Shown here: positions 22,700 to 34,467 of the stretch, in pieces
How the letters are laid out: each line of letters starts with the position of its first letter
Position numbering within the stretch: position 1 is the stretch's first letter
Origin: Parastagonospora avenae f. sp. tritici 18332-5
Taxonomy: Eukaryota; Ascomycota; Dothideomycetes; Pleosporales; Phaeosphaeriaceae
DNA: 64,000 nt
NCBI GenBank assembly: GCA_022559985.1
Contig: JAFJTR010000014.1
Coordinates: 186,001-250,000, forward strand
Direction of reading: 5' to 3'
The notes under the pieces: model-generated
Databases searched by the model: none
Told to the model about the DNA's origin: nothing
What the model saw: the letters and a program-made list of their open reading frames with translations, nothing else
Translations under genes and position numbers: made by a program

Positions 22700-25600
22700 A
22701 TGCAGAATTACGGCCAACAGCCTGGCTACCAGCCGCCAGGAAGCGCAGGAGGCTTCGCGGGGCAGCAGCAACCAGCTCCACCGCCGCCAGGGTATGGGGG
22801 TATGCATTCATATATCGCAGATTGGAGTAGAAGAATCAAGTACCTAACAAGATCGCTCTAGGCTATCAGTCCACCGCACCACCTCACAAAAACCAATGGG
22901 CGTTGCCAGCCCAGCATCAGGGCCAGAATCAACAATGGGGCCAACCACAGCAGCAGGCAGCAAGCGGACACAACCCGGGCGCATATGGAGCTATGCCCGG
23001 TGGACAGCAGGTAAATTTCATGAAGCGAGAAAACTTTGGGCACAAGAGCTGATTTGTCCAAGCCGCAGGCATATCCGCCACAGCAACATGATCAACCACC
23101 TCCTCCTCCACCAAAACCGTATGGCTTTGCAGCGGCAGTCCAGCAACAACAGAACCAAAATTGGTCCCAACAGTCGCAGCATCCTACCAGCAACACACCA
23201 CAGCAACATGGAGGATATCCAGTACCGGGCGGTACTCAGCATCAGCAACCATACATTCAAGCCGCCCCGCCCCCTCCTTCAGCGACACCTGGAGGCTCAT
23301 ACTTTCCGCCAGCACAAGGAGGGAGACCTGGCTCTATATATGGTGCAAATCAAGCGGGCTCGTTCTCGAACACGCCTCAGCATGCCCCGCCGCAAACCCC
23401 TTCTGTCATGAGCCCGAACGAACAACAGCCGGCATACATCCCGCCTTCGTTGTCTGGACAGGGCGTGCAGGCATACATGCCAGCGAATACAAATCCCATG
23501 CCCGGCGTATATGTTCCACCGCCTCCAGATGTTCCTGCTTGGCAGCAAGCTCAGCATGCGCCTCTGCAAGGTGGAGGCAAGAAGTTCAGATATACAAAGC
23601 CCACGGTAGACCCCAGCTACTATGCTCAGGGCTATCAAGGCGTACAGCCTCAGCAACCTCCAGGACCACCAAAGCCTTATGATCAGTCTGCTATGGGAGT
23701 TCCGCATCCGCAACAGCCTCCTGGGCCTCCACCGCCGTTGGATCAGTATGGGTCGCAAGGACAGGTGCCGCAACAGCCTCCTCATCAACAGCAGCCGCAG
23801 TATGCATATGGGCAGCAACCATCATATGGACAGAATGTACCGCAGCCCGGGCAAGTCTCGCACCAACCTACTTACCCATCGCCGTATGGCCCCAGCGCGC
23901 AAAACTCACAGGTACAGCCACCTGGCCAGTATTCGCAGCCAAACCAGCCTCCGCCTCCGCAAATGGCATCGAATATGTCGAAGCCTCAAAATGAGTGGGA
24001 AACATGTCCAGCACAAACAGGCACGCCGGAGCAGCATCGTTTTGGAGCATCCAATGTCTCTAAGCCGGTGAATCAGTGGGAGATTCCCGCACAAGCCCCA
24101 GCACCAGCAGGACAGACATGGGATCAATACCAGCAAAAGCTGCAAGAGCAGAACGTTTATGCACAGCCTCAAAGTCATCCAAATCAGCATCTAGCCCAAT
24201 CATCGCAAAGCTCGATGACAGGCCAGCCATACGTTCCGACACCGGAAGAGAACATACAAGCTCCGAAGCCTCTTGCTAGGACTGATACTGCTTCCTCCAA
24301 TTTCTTTGGTCAACCCAGCCTACAAAGTCAACCAGTGTCACCTGTGAACAGCCGCCAGAGCATGAGCTTCACCCCTGGCCACGTTGGACGTACTGATTCG
24401 ATTAGTTCAATTGCCCTCGCTAATCTGCATGCCCAGCGGGACGGGAACAGGACCATTTCCCCTAAGCCCGTACCTCCCAAGCTTCCTACACCACCTCCTC
24501 CGCGCGATGACAAGTCGAAGTTCAGTGCCCTCGGTTCCGGCGGGCCTTCAGACTGGGAACACTTTGGTGCTGACGCTGAAATTGACGATGAGGAGATTTT
24601 TGCGAAGAAGCCTCGTCCTGCTGAGCTGGACAGCTCGGAAACAGTCGCCAATGAGCCAGAATCACGCTCCGGACCGTCTCCTCCTTCAACGCATGGGTGG
24701 CCTAGTCCACCTGCATCTGCTACTGCAAGACAGGAAACTTATCAGCCTACGCCTCCGCCTGTTGTAGCCACGCTTGCTGATCGGACGGCACCTCAGCAGA
24801 ATTTCGTTGTGGGAGATGCGGCGCCTACTCCTCTGAGTATTTCTCCAAAGCCGGGTGGAAATTCACGACCACCTTCTACGCAGCAAGCGTTCCAAGTGAA
24901 TAACGGAGCTTGGCAACCACCAAAGCAGTGTACACCAGCTCAGCAGCAGGTACATCACCAACCACCACCAGCTCAATCCAGCTTCGTTATGGATGATGGA
25001 GGATGGACTGCACAGTCTTCGACCTCTCGATCACGACAACACACTCCAAGTCAGCAACCGCAGCAACCACCACCAGTGACGACCAGCTTCGTCATAAGAG
25101 ATGAAACATCCCAGAGAACACCGACGCAGGATCCAAACAATCGGGAACTTCACCTTACCGAACAGCATGCTGCAGAGCTAAGAACTAAAGACGAAGCCTT
25201 TGAGCGTCTACGAACAGACACAGAGAATGAGAAGGCCAACTTGAACAGTGAAATAACAAAGCTGAAGACTGTTATTGATACTACCAAAGCTCAAACTTCC
25301 GAAGCCGCAGAAGCTTTACAAAAGCAGGTTGCGGACATGAAAGTAGACGTGGACCAGGCAAAGTCTCTCACGGATGCCGCGGCCAAAGAGAAAGACCTAA
25401 CAATTGAACGTATGAAGGAGGATGTCGAGGGTAAGGAACACAACATTGAGGAACGCGATGCCATCATTGCAGATCTCAGGCATCAACTAGAAGCCGAGAA
25501 GTCGAAAGAGTCTATCAAGGTCACTCCTGCTGCGGCTGACCTCATTCCAGACCTGGATCCTTGGTACGCTGGCTCACTGGAGAGGTATATTGCGATGCTT

Positions 25601-27679
25601 CGTGCTGAGGCAGGCGAGCCGCAAGTGGACAATAAGATCAAGACGTTCAGAGCATTCATGAAAGCTGAATCTGGCATTAGGGGTATTGAGTTTTATGATG
25701 CTCCACCACCAGTGCCGACAACTGAAGCTGTTTTGCCACTGCCGGATCCTAAAGCCTCGAATGTGTCTAAGCCCGTCCTCAGCAGGGACGACATGGTTGT
25801 GCAAGTAGCAGAGTCACAACGAGAGTCGCCAGATGATGATGAATTCCAGTTCAGTCCCGGTGGTCGACCTGTATTGAACCCTCACGTCCCGAAGCCACCG
25901 ATTGAGGAACCACCCGCACATTATGCTTCAAACATGTCTAAACCTGCTCTCACCAAAGACGATCTGAACGTGCAGGTACCAACAGCACCGTATGTACCGT
26001 CAGATGAAGACGACTATGAATACAGTCCGGGAGGCCGACCTGTGCTAAAATCAAAGGCCACCACCTCGAATGAGCAAAGTTCAGCTCCACAACACTCCCA
26101 CTCGTCTACACGATCGACAACTGTACTGACGCCCACGAGCTCTGTCGATGACGACTCAAACAAGACTCCGGTTCAATCACCGCCTGAAGATCAATCGCAA
26201 CCGGCGTACAAAGCCTATGTACCACCTGCTCTTGTTCCGAGCATTTCTGCTCAGTCGGTGCACAGGCAATCAATGTCTGATGTTCCAGCTCCTACTTCAT
26301 CCATAGCTTCTGGTACAAAAGCCTTTGAGACAAGACCCATCACTGTGCGTACAGGTACCGGCAAGCACCACGATGAGATCTTTTTCGGTGCTTCCGGAGA
26401 AGACGCGTCGCGAGGATCAAGCAGGCCTACAAGCAGCGATAGTGCTACGCCTGATGTGCCCATCCCGGCACCTCTGGCTTTCGGCTCCAACCGTCCTTTG
26501 TCCACTACACCGCCATCCAGGAAAGATCCTCTTGAAGCACTTACCGATCTGTTACCTACTGAGATTGCACCTGCCACGCCAAATGCACTGATCGAAGAAA
26601 TCAGGGCCAAGCTCTCGCACGTCAAACGAGACACAGTTGACATCGATGCTCTCACCAAGAAATGGGACGTTACAGCAACAGCCACGCGCAAGAAGAACGA
26701 CGTCGCCCGCCGCAAGCGCGAAGAAGAACAAGAAGAAGACAACAGCGACGCCTTCAACAACGAAGAGATCTCATACGCGGACCTCAACATCATCGAGCAA
26801 GAATTCAAGCAGAGAGAAAACGATCTCAAAGCGCAAGAAGACCGCGCGGAATATACATCCTATGTCGAAGCCGTCTTCGATCCCGTCTACGAGGCTCTGC
26901 AGTCCGATATCAAGAGCCTAATGGATCTTTATGTACAGGCAGAGAACTTGGTGCATACTTCACAATCTGGTGTCGCAGCCCTCGAACGAGATTCACTCAG
27001 CACCCTAGCAAGTCTCGAACTGCTTCAAGAAATCCACGCCGCGATCCTCGACCTCCAAGACAAAGTCGTCCACGCCGTCGCCGAGCGCGATAAACGCTAC
27101 AAGAAAACCGAGATCTCGCCGCTCTACGCCCGCGGCGACATCGCCAAGATGAAGACGGTCGAAAAGCACTTCGACACCGCGGAGAAGACTGCACATGTCC
27201 GCGCGCTGCGCGACAAGGCAGGCCGCGTGGGCGAACTAGTAGCTGCATTTGAAGACATAGTGGTCAGCGCCGTAGGCGTCGAACAGCGCGAACTCGGAAG
27301 CATCATCTCAGCACTTCGAAACCTCGACGACGGCTCTGCAGACCTAAGCAAAACCACCTCGACACTATCCCGCCTCAAAGCCAGCTCCAAAGCCACGCTC
27401 AAACTCTTCAACAACCTGGAGATCCGACACAATGCCGCGGTGCTGGATGCAGAGATTGCGCAGGCGCGGATGGAGGGCAGAGAGGTGGCGAAATTGGAGG
27501 AGGAGAAGAGGAAGGGTGAGAGGGGGTTTCTGGAGGAGTTTGAGAGGAGGGTTGGAGTGATTGAGCAGGATGGGGAGGAGGTGGAGGGGTTGGTGGGGAG
27601 AAAGAGTGGGGAGGGGCAGAAGGAGAGGAGGTTGAGGGCGGCGTTGGAGGAGGCGAAGAGGAGGAATGGGGATGCTTGA
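22700..27679 (+). CDS. Large Pro/Gln-rich protein with repeated short motifs and C-terminal coiled coils
   Basis: Three exons: 22700..22799, 22862..23010 and 23069..27679 (1619 aa). I do not recognise the family. The first 300 residues are prion-like Pro/Gln/Tyr/Gly-rich. Repeated short motifs follow. ASN[MV]SKP occurs four times (codons starting at 23966, 24047, 25754 and 25925). The first two copies are followed by an N-x-W-E element (NEWE, NQWE), the last two by a DDxxVQV element and then a SPGGRPVL element. A third motif, F-V/Q-[VIM]-x-[DN] often with GGW or GAW, recurs around 24800-25110. A Glu/Lys coiled coil spans about 25150-25500, and a second, longer helical region lies in the last 350 residues (LYVQAENLVHTSQSG, LELLQEIHAAILDLQDKVVH). 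It may be a scaffold for endocytic, actin or RNA-granule assemblies, but this is inference. The donor at 22800 was preferred over one at 22792 because it keeps the GYQSTAPP frame. Confidence 0.8.
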
Positions 27680-27849
27680 GGGGATGGAGATATATCCACA
27701 GCTTTTGCGTCACATTTGGAATCCGGGGGCACTGTGTAGTTGATGACCCGCAGTAGGATTTAATTTTCGACTTGCACAAGCGTTTCAGCGGTTTTCATCG
27801 TCTTCATTATACCGGGTATCAGAAAGACAGACTGATGAAGACACAGCAT

Positions 27850-28601
27850 CTACTCCTTCTCCCGACTCGCCTTCTGCTTCCTCTTCTTCGCGCCCTCCTT
27901 ATACCTCGTAACCTTGCGATCTGCCTTACTCTCATACCTGAACTTCTTCTTCTTCTTTTTCGGCCACTCCGTCCTCGGGCGCTCCTTGGTCCATATGCGT
28001 TTCCCATTCTCGTCTCTCTGGACTTCCTTCTTGCCGTCTTTGCCCACGACTTCACCATCTTCCTTATTCTCAATCTTCTTCGTTACGGTTTCGCCCTCGT
28101 CTTCACCCGGCTTGCTGAACCCATCGCGCGATATGTTCACAGATTCGATGGTGACGGTCGTGTATTTGTCTTCGTCAATGTATTCGTCTTCCTGATTGAT
28201 AGGCTCTGGGTCCTGAAAGCCCACGAACTCCTCTTCCTCGTCATCCTCACTGCCCGATTCCGCGTCGTCGAGGCCCGCGATGTCGCCGTTCGCCTGCTTG
28301 ACCAGGCGGTTCACTTCCTCGACGTGTTTCTCGAGGTCGATTTTGCGCTGTTGGCGGAGCTGCGAGGGGGGGTTAGTCATATCGCACAGGACTATAGAGA
28401 GTTAAATTTGTGGCTTACTTCTTTCCTGAATCGCAGTTTCTCCTCTTTCTCGCGCTTTGCAGCTTCGTCCTGGGCGAACTTTTGGCGCGCGACTTTGCGC
28501 TTGTGGAAGCCGGTGAGGTATTCTTCGCGGGCGCTGAAGTCGAATTCGATTTTCTCGGGGACGGTGACGGCGATTTTGCGCTTCTTGGTGGGCGGGCCCA
28601 T
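27850..28601 (-). CDS. RRP17: Nucleolar protein Rrp17/Nop25 family
   Basis: Two exons on the minus strand, 28601..28419 and 28359..27850 (230 aa). The family (Pfam Nop25; yeast Rrp17, human NOL12) is nucleolar. Rrp17 is a 5'-3' exonuclease in 5.8S and 25S rRNA processing. Visible features: MGPPTKKRKIAVTVPEKIEF, then FDFSAREEYLTGFHKRKVAR, the family signature, followed by a Lys/Glu helix spanning the splice (KLRFRKE joined to LRQQRKIDLEKHVEEVN). The C-terminus has an acidic segment (ESGSEDDEEEE), and ends in a basic tail, KKKKKKFRYESKADRKVTRY, typical of the family. The intron is 59 nt, GT-AG, phase 0. The ATG at 28601 was chosen because the upstream frame is Gln/His-rich and unlike the family. 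It lies head-to-tail with Cdc43, which is on the same strand. Confidence 0.88.
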
Positions 28602-28843
28602 GATTGTAGACTTGTGCGGGTGGTTCAACTTGTGTTGCTGGTGAGAGTGTTGCTGTTGCGGCGTAACAGCAGGTTGCGATTCGGAACTGGAAAATTGTTG
28701 CAGGGATCTGGGGCTCAAGCGGACCTCCGACCCTGGAAGGTTTAGCCGAGCTGACATGTGCCCAGAAATGTCTACTGAACTCCAGACGATGCAGCTTGCT
28801 TTGAAAGCATGACAAATTTCGCACATTAAAGTAACAACACTAT

Positions 28844-30184
28844 CTATTGACCCATCTGCATCTTACCGCTGACAAGATCTACCGGACTGCTATCTGTCTC
28901 TGCCTGGCCTAATATCTTCCTCCTCCACGACAACGACTCGAGATGCGTCTTCGCTCTAGTCGTGATGCATAAGGCCTCGTCGACACTCTGCAGGCCAGGC
29001 TCGCCAAACATCGCCAGCACCATGAGTCCCAGGAATGAGTGATACATGTCCGGTGGATCTCCCGTCACCTTTCCAAATCCTCCTACAATGTGTTGCGTCT
29101 TGTCGAGCAGCCACTTCCTGATCGGCTTTTGTTCTATGATATCCATGTAGCCAAGCAGCTTCAGCGGCGCTGACACCCAGTATGCATAACAAGTATCGGC
29201 GACCTTGTTACATCGCCCGTTCACGCCGACCCATTGGAGCTCGAAGTGCGGATGCGGCCGTTCCTTCATGTTCGTTTCTCCCTGTGTCGACATGAAAGAG
29301 CCCAGTTTGGCGAAGGAATGTGCGTCATGGCAAGTTTCCGATGTGTCAGTCTCGTCGTTCAGTGTATCGATGCCATCATCGCTGTCTAGTGTAGCCGTTT
29401 GTCGAGAAACTAGCCACCTAAGAGTATGCGGGAGATTGGTGATACCGCGAACGACTCCATCCGGTTTTTGAGACGGCGGTAAAGGTAGGCGGTCGAGAAA
29501 GTACAGAGCGGCAACAGCACAACAGGTGAACCCACCGTGCGCCTCGTGATAAGGCGCCTCGGATATGCCTCCATCGTAACATTCCGCCGCGCGTACGCAG
29601 CTGACAAAGCTGTCGACATCGATGTCCGGGACGCCTTCGTAAGGACCCTCCAGATCACCGCGCAATATCCATCGAATGGCAGTGGCCATGAAGCCAAATC
29701 TCGAGTCGTTACCGCCATGCACATAGCCGTCGTCGCCCACGGTCTCTCCAAAACTTCCTTCCGGCCGCTGCATTCGGAGTAGCCACTCGAGGATCTCCCG
29801 TCTCTTCACCTTTTCAAGATCATCTCCAAGTACGACCAGCGTGAGGAGCGCGAAGAAGGTGCCCGGTATATGAGGAGGATCCCATTTCTTGTTCTCTTCG
29901 TTACTCATCTGCCCAAAATCCGACCCGGGCCATGGCCGGAAGCCACCGGTTGATACTTGACATGTGTAGACCCAGTCGATGTGGCCCTGTCGCTCTTCAA
30001 CTGATAGGGCAGAGTCCAGATCACCTAGGATGTCCAGTGCGGAGACGGTGAAAAGGGCCAGCAGCATGCGGTTGGAGTCATTGCTGGTGTAAAAGTGTGG
30101 CAGTAGGGTTTTCAGATTTCGCCGCCAGTACTTGATGTGTCGAGGGTAGTTCAACTGCGTCTCATCAGGCAGCGTTGGGGCCAT
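28844..30184 (-). CDS. CDC43: Geranylgeranyltransferase type I beta subunit (Cdc43)
   Basis: 446 aa from ATG 30184 (MAPTLPDETQL). The frame is open upstream to 30316, but that part is unlike the family. Cdc43 pairs with the Ram2 alpha subunit to attach geranylgeranyl to CaaX proteins such as Rho1 and Cdc42. The alpha-alpha barrel repeats are visible: HIDWVYTCQVSTGGFRPWPG, ILEWLLRMQRPEGSFGE, FVSCVRAAECYDGGISEAPY followed by HEAHGGFTCCAVAALYFLDR, and FGKVTGDPPDMYHSFLGLMV. The zinc ligands of the family appear as the Asp-x-Cys pair in DTCYAYW and the His in MYHSFLG. An acidic, Ser/Thr-rich insert (about residues 295-330, with DDGIDTLNDETDTSE) interrupts the barrel and makes the protein longer than the roughly 376-aa yeast protein. 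It is divergent from the Rho-GAP-like gene, with 815 bases between starts. Confidence 0.92.
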   Translation of the reverse strand: MAPTLPDETQLNYPRHIKYWRRNLKTLLPHFYTSNDSNRMLLALFTVSALDILGDLDSALSVEERQGHIDWVYTCQVSTGGFRPWPGSDFGQMSNEENKKWDPPHIPGTFFALLTLVVLGDDLEKVKRREILEWLLRMQRPEGSFGETVGDDGYVHGGNDSRFGFMATAIRWILRGDLEGPYEGVPDIDVDSFVSCVRAAECYDGGISEAPYHEAHGGFTCCAVAALYFLDRLPLPPSQKPDGVVRGITNLPHTLRWLVSRQTATLDSDDGIDTLNDETDTSETCHDAHSFAKLGSFMSTQGETNMKERPHPHFELQWVGVNGRCNKVADTCYAYWVSAPLKLLGYMDIIEQKPIRKWLLDKTQHIVGGFGKVTGDPPDMYHSFLGLMVLAMFGEPGLQSVDEALCITTRAKTHLESLSWRRKILGQAETDSSPVDLVSGKMQMGQ

Positions 30185-30998
30185 TTTGGGAAAGCGTGGA
30201 CCGTGAACCGTGGCAGCGGGCTCCTCCCGAGTGGATTCCAGCCTAATGACGAGAGTCTTATGGTGGGGCGGTAGGGCCAAGTCGTTCCTGCTGCGAAATA
30301 GATGGATGATCAGCAACTGGCATGTACACAGACTGTTTGGTCAATATAGCAGGGATCAAGCTGCATCGAGAGCAAACAGCGCTGCGCTGCGTGAAGTGCG
30401 GGAGTGGGGTGTGGCACGGGCGGCTGACCTCAAGATTTTTCCCCGGGCATGATGTCAGGTCTCGTGGGCGCAGATTGTGGTGTTGACTATGCTCGGTTGC
30501 CGCTATGATGCATAGACTGAGCAGTAGTCGAGGCTAGGCTAGACCCTGCAGGGCATGACTTCGGGAGGTGAATAGACGTTGGGATATTTTTATCGTCGCA
30601 CGTTGCTAGCGAATCGCGGGAGCCTGTCGGGCGGTGTCATGCAGGGTTAGGCCTGAACCTCAGCTGCCAACAGCTTGGGAGCCACAACCAGACGTGCAAT
30701 TCTCCTGAGCTTCGTGTTTTCGTGTTTTCGTGCACCCCTAAGACACGCCGATCCCGTCGGACCTTGTTTAATTTCGGTGTCATCCGGGCAACTGCGCAGC
30801 GCCAGGATCCAGGAAACTTCGTCGAGCGCAGGCCACGACACAGCAACGACATTACGAAACCCGCCGCAGCTGCGCTTGCGTGTTCCCCATACTCCTCCCG
30901 TACACTTCTCACGCTCGCCCCCGCTATCATATTGTGTCAGCCCGAATTTTCCAAACACACCCTCCACTGAGTACAGCTCGCCCGGCATCTCCTTCACC
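30185..30998. promoter_or_regulatory. Shared upstream region of Cdc43 and Rgd2
   Basis: The start codons of two divergent genes are 815 bases apart and I see no other gene between them. It is presumably a double promoter. The last 150 bases before the Rgd2 ATG are pyrimidine-rich leader. Confidence 0.5.
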
Positions 30999-33722
30999 AT
31001 GGCCACGGGCTTTGCGACATCATTCTGGTCCAGCGACTATGCGGGAGGTACGCATCTCAGACGGCGGGCCCTCGTGCTACACCCCGACTAACACGCACAG
31101 GTCTCGGCGTCCTCTTTGGCAAGCTCCAGCAGGGAGTGCAGGAGAACCAGCAGATCCTCACCGTAGCCCGCATGCGCGCTGATGCCGAAGAGGTCTACGG
31201 AAACAGCTTGGCCAACATCGGGCCCGCGACCGATCGCATAAATGGCGGCTTCAACAGAGACGAGGGCGCGAGTGTGCGAAAGGTGGGTGGCTGTGTTGGC
31301 AATTTTGTGAGGAAGGAGGGGCTGACAGTTTTCAGGCATACGAGGGCGTCAAGGCAGAGATGGAGGCAGCCGCATCGAACCACAAGAAGATCGCGTCCAA
31401 CATCCGGGAACTCGTGGTGAACCCCTTCGGCCGCTGGTGCGACGCACATGCTTCGCGCGTGCAGAACTCCCAGGACGATCTGCAGTCGCGCATCAAGATC
31501 CACGACCGACAAGCCGATGCCGTGCGCAAGTTCCGCTCGCAGTACTACAACAAGTGCAGACTGGTCGAGGACCTGGAGGAGGAAGACAAGCTGGCTTTCC
31601 AGGACCCCGAAAAGGAGTCCACCACGAGCAGCCCCAAGGCGAAAGTCCCGACCATCCAGATGACGGCGCCCGAGGAAAGCGAGGACGACCCCATTGACCT
31701 TGGCGACGAGACATACCAACCGGAGCAGATCAAGAAAATCCTGACCCACATGCTGAACACCATCAAGCTCGGTGAAGTCAAGGTCCCGATTCTTGGAACA
31801 TACCAGAACACCTCCAATGGCGCGGACATCACCGAGTACATCCAGAAGCATTTGGGAGCCACCAGCGTCAGCTATGCGGAGAGAATCGGCCAAGACATCG
31901 TGGACAACGGCTTCCTGCGTCTGGTCGGCAACGTGGGCAACGCCTTCGCAAATAGTTCAAGGATGAACTACCAGTGGAAAACTAAGGCCTTCACTGTCAC
32001 TGGACTCCCCGAGAAGAAGCAGCCGCTTGCTCGCTCTGGCACCGGAATGTCCATAGCATCGAACGACAGCGTCGTCCCCGATTCTCCCGTTGGCGTTGTT
32101 GGAGAGTACCTTTCTGGCTGGAATCCCCTCAACAACCAGTACCCCAATGAGACGCCCGCCGAGAGACTGCGCCGTGAGGCCCGCGAGTCGGACGAGCGCT
32201 ACAAGGCGTCCGTCAAGAAGCTCGACTCGCTGCGCTGCAATCTGGAGGAGGCCATGATCGATCACCTCAAGTTCATGGAGCGCTGCGAACTTGACAGGCT
32301 GAAGGCCATCAAGGCAGTCATTCTGGACTTCTCTGGAGCTGTTAGCAACGTCATTCCCAGCTTGCAGAGCACGGTCGACAAGATGATGCTGTTCCAGGAG
32401 ACCGTCCAGCCGCTGGGTGATCTCCGCTACATGCTCGAGAACTACAGGACCGGGCCTTTTGTTCCCCGAGTCACGACATACGAGAACTACTACAACTCTG
32501 TTGATGGTATGTATGAACTCACAGATCAAGCGTGATTAACACTAACACTGGACAGAGCAAACGTTTGGTGTCGACCTCGAAGCCCGCGCTCGTTCAGACA
32601 AGAAGCGCGTACCAGTCCTGATCACCACAATTCTCACTTTCCTGGATAACCACTATCCCGACCTGGAGGGTGACGAAGCTCGCCGTGGTATTTGGTTGGT
32701 GGATGTACCCCTGGCGCAGACTCACAACCTGCGTAACACCATCAACACCGGCAAACGATTTTCCGACGAGATTTTGGAGAAGTACGATGTACCCATTGTG
32801 GCTAGTGCACTGAAACTCTACCTTCTCGAGCTTCCTGGTATGTCTTCCGTCCTTCTTAGTAAGTCCAAGCTAACATGCACTAGATTCCCTCGTCTCCTCA
32901 CACGTGTATGAGATCGTCAAGACCATCTACAGCACCACTGCCACGGATGTCTCCGAAGAGACACGCGTTTCAGTACTGCAATCTACACTTGGACAGCTGC
33001 GTCTCGCAAACATTGCCACGCTGGACGCCATCTGCACCCACTTCACTCGTCTCATCGAGCTAACATCAGCCGACGAGGCTTACGTTACCGCTCTTGCAAA
33101 TGCGCTTGCACCTTGCATTCTCCGCCCACGGCAAGATTCGACCTTGAGCATGAATGAGCGTTACAACTACCGTCTTGTGCGCGATCTCTTTTCTCACAAG
33201 GATGCCATCTTTGGAGAATTGAAGCGGGCCAGTACTCTGACGCACTCGGCATCCGGAGCTCAGCGTCCTCGTGCTATTTCCACTGACGAGAGCAACCGTC
33301 GTGCAAACATGGAGGAGCGTCAAAGGGCCATTGCTGCCCAGCGCTCCCCCCGCGCGGTCTCACCGGGCCCGAACCGTGCGAGTGGATCTCACCGTCGCGA
33401 TCGCAGTCAAACTCGCTTCCCCGTCAACACCTCGTCTCCCACTGAGAGCCGGAGGAGTACGTTGAACCGGGGCTCTCTTGAGGTGCCCGCAAACCCGGAG
33501 GGCCCCGCGGACGACGAGACTACCACGAACGGCACCACCGAAGCTGCGCCAGCCGCCTCTACGCCCGTAGAACACCCGGCACCATCCAGCACGCGTGTTC
33601 CCTTTCCCAGGAAACCAGCTGGTGGCCTGACAAGGGGCAACCGCGACTCCACGGGTAGCTTGAGGGCCGAAGACGGAGCTCCCAGAGGTGTTACGCTCGA
33701 GGATAAGCCCATGGACGACTAG
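30999..33722 (+). CDS. RGD2: Rgd2-like F-BAR, DEP and RhoGAP domain protein
   Basis: Five exons: 30999..31047, 31101..31282, 31336..32506, 32556..32837 and 32884..33722 (840 aa). Yeast Rgd2 is a GTPase-activating protein reported for Cdc42 and Rho5. The N-terminal F-BAR begins SFWSSDYAGGLGVLFGKLQQ and has RARADAEEVYG-like sequence (here RMRADAEEVYGNSLANI) and EMEAAASNHKKIASNIRELV. The DEP domain is inserted at about residues 208-300 (ADITEYIQKHLGATSVSYAE, then GQDIVDNGFLRLVG). The second F-BAR half follows, then RhoGAP at about 469-690 (RVPVLITTILTFLDNHYPDL, VPIVASALKLYLLELPDSLV, ATLDAICTHFTRL, ANALAPCILRPR). At the arginine-finger position (GIFRxS in active GAPs) the sequence is GIWLVDV (residues 512-518), so the catalytic Arg is absent there. 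The tail is Ser/Pro/Arg-rich. All four introns are GT-AG and frame-preserving. Confidence 0.92.
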
Positions 33723-34467
33723 TGGTCCTATGGACTTTTACCTCCGCCAACCACACCGAGACGAACCTTTACGGCCACATGACAACAAAATCATGATAAT
33801 GCGCACATAGGATAATTGAGCAAGCGAATGTTTTACTAGACTAGCAGCCTTCAGGGTGAGGCAACAAACTGTCGAGATTGGGGACATCAGGACATCAGAG
33901 AGGTGTTTTGTATGTGCGTGCTGTAAGCTTACTTGGTATAGCGATTTGGCGGGCTTTTCTATGTTATGTACTTTGAAACCGGCAGGCAATGAGATAATGA
34001 AGATACTATCTCCACGGACATAGCTCCAAGACAGCATACAACAAAATCTCATATACCAATATTTCAGACGGCTGTCCAATAATTGACAGAATCTTAAAAC
34101 GGTCGAGTTCGGCCCGTACCTGAAGCTAAAAAACCAGGGCTCCCCAGGTCTGGCTAGGCCACATCGTCACCAGGCAGAACGTCCAGTTCCAAGGCGGAGG
34201 CAGCTCAAGTCGACATGGGGGCCGCTGAGTGTGGCTGGGCCGCCGCATGAGCCGCCCAACCCAAGATCTCACGCCTGCAAGCCTCGAGCCTTCATTAACC
34301 CATCAGCTGCTCTCTCCATTTCCCGCGCCCAAGTGCATCGTCGTGACTTTTACTCTCTGTCGCGCTCAAGCGTCGTTCACCCTCGGCCCACCCATTTCAC
34401 AACCCCACATCGATCGGCGCACGAATCACATCACGATCGCATTCACCCACGCACCGCCTCGCCCAGC
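33723..34467. other. Intergenic region
   Basis: Contains the Rgd2 3' region, then an A/T-richer stretch (33,800-34,100), then a C-rich leader before the next ATG. No gene seen. Confidence 0.4.
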
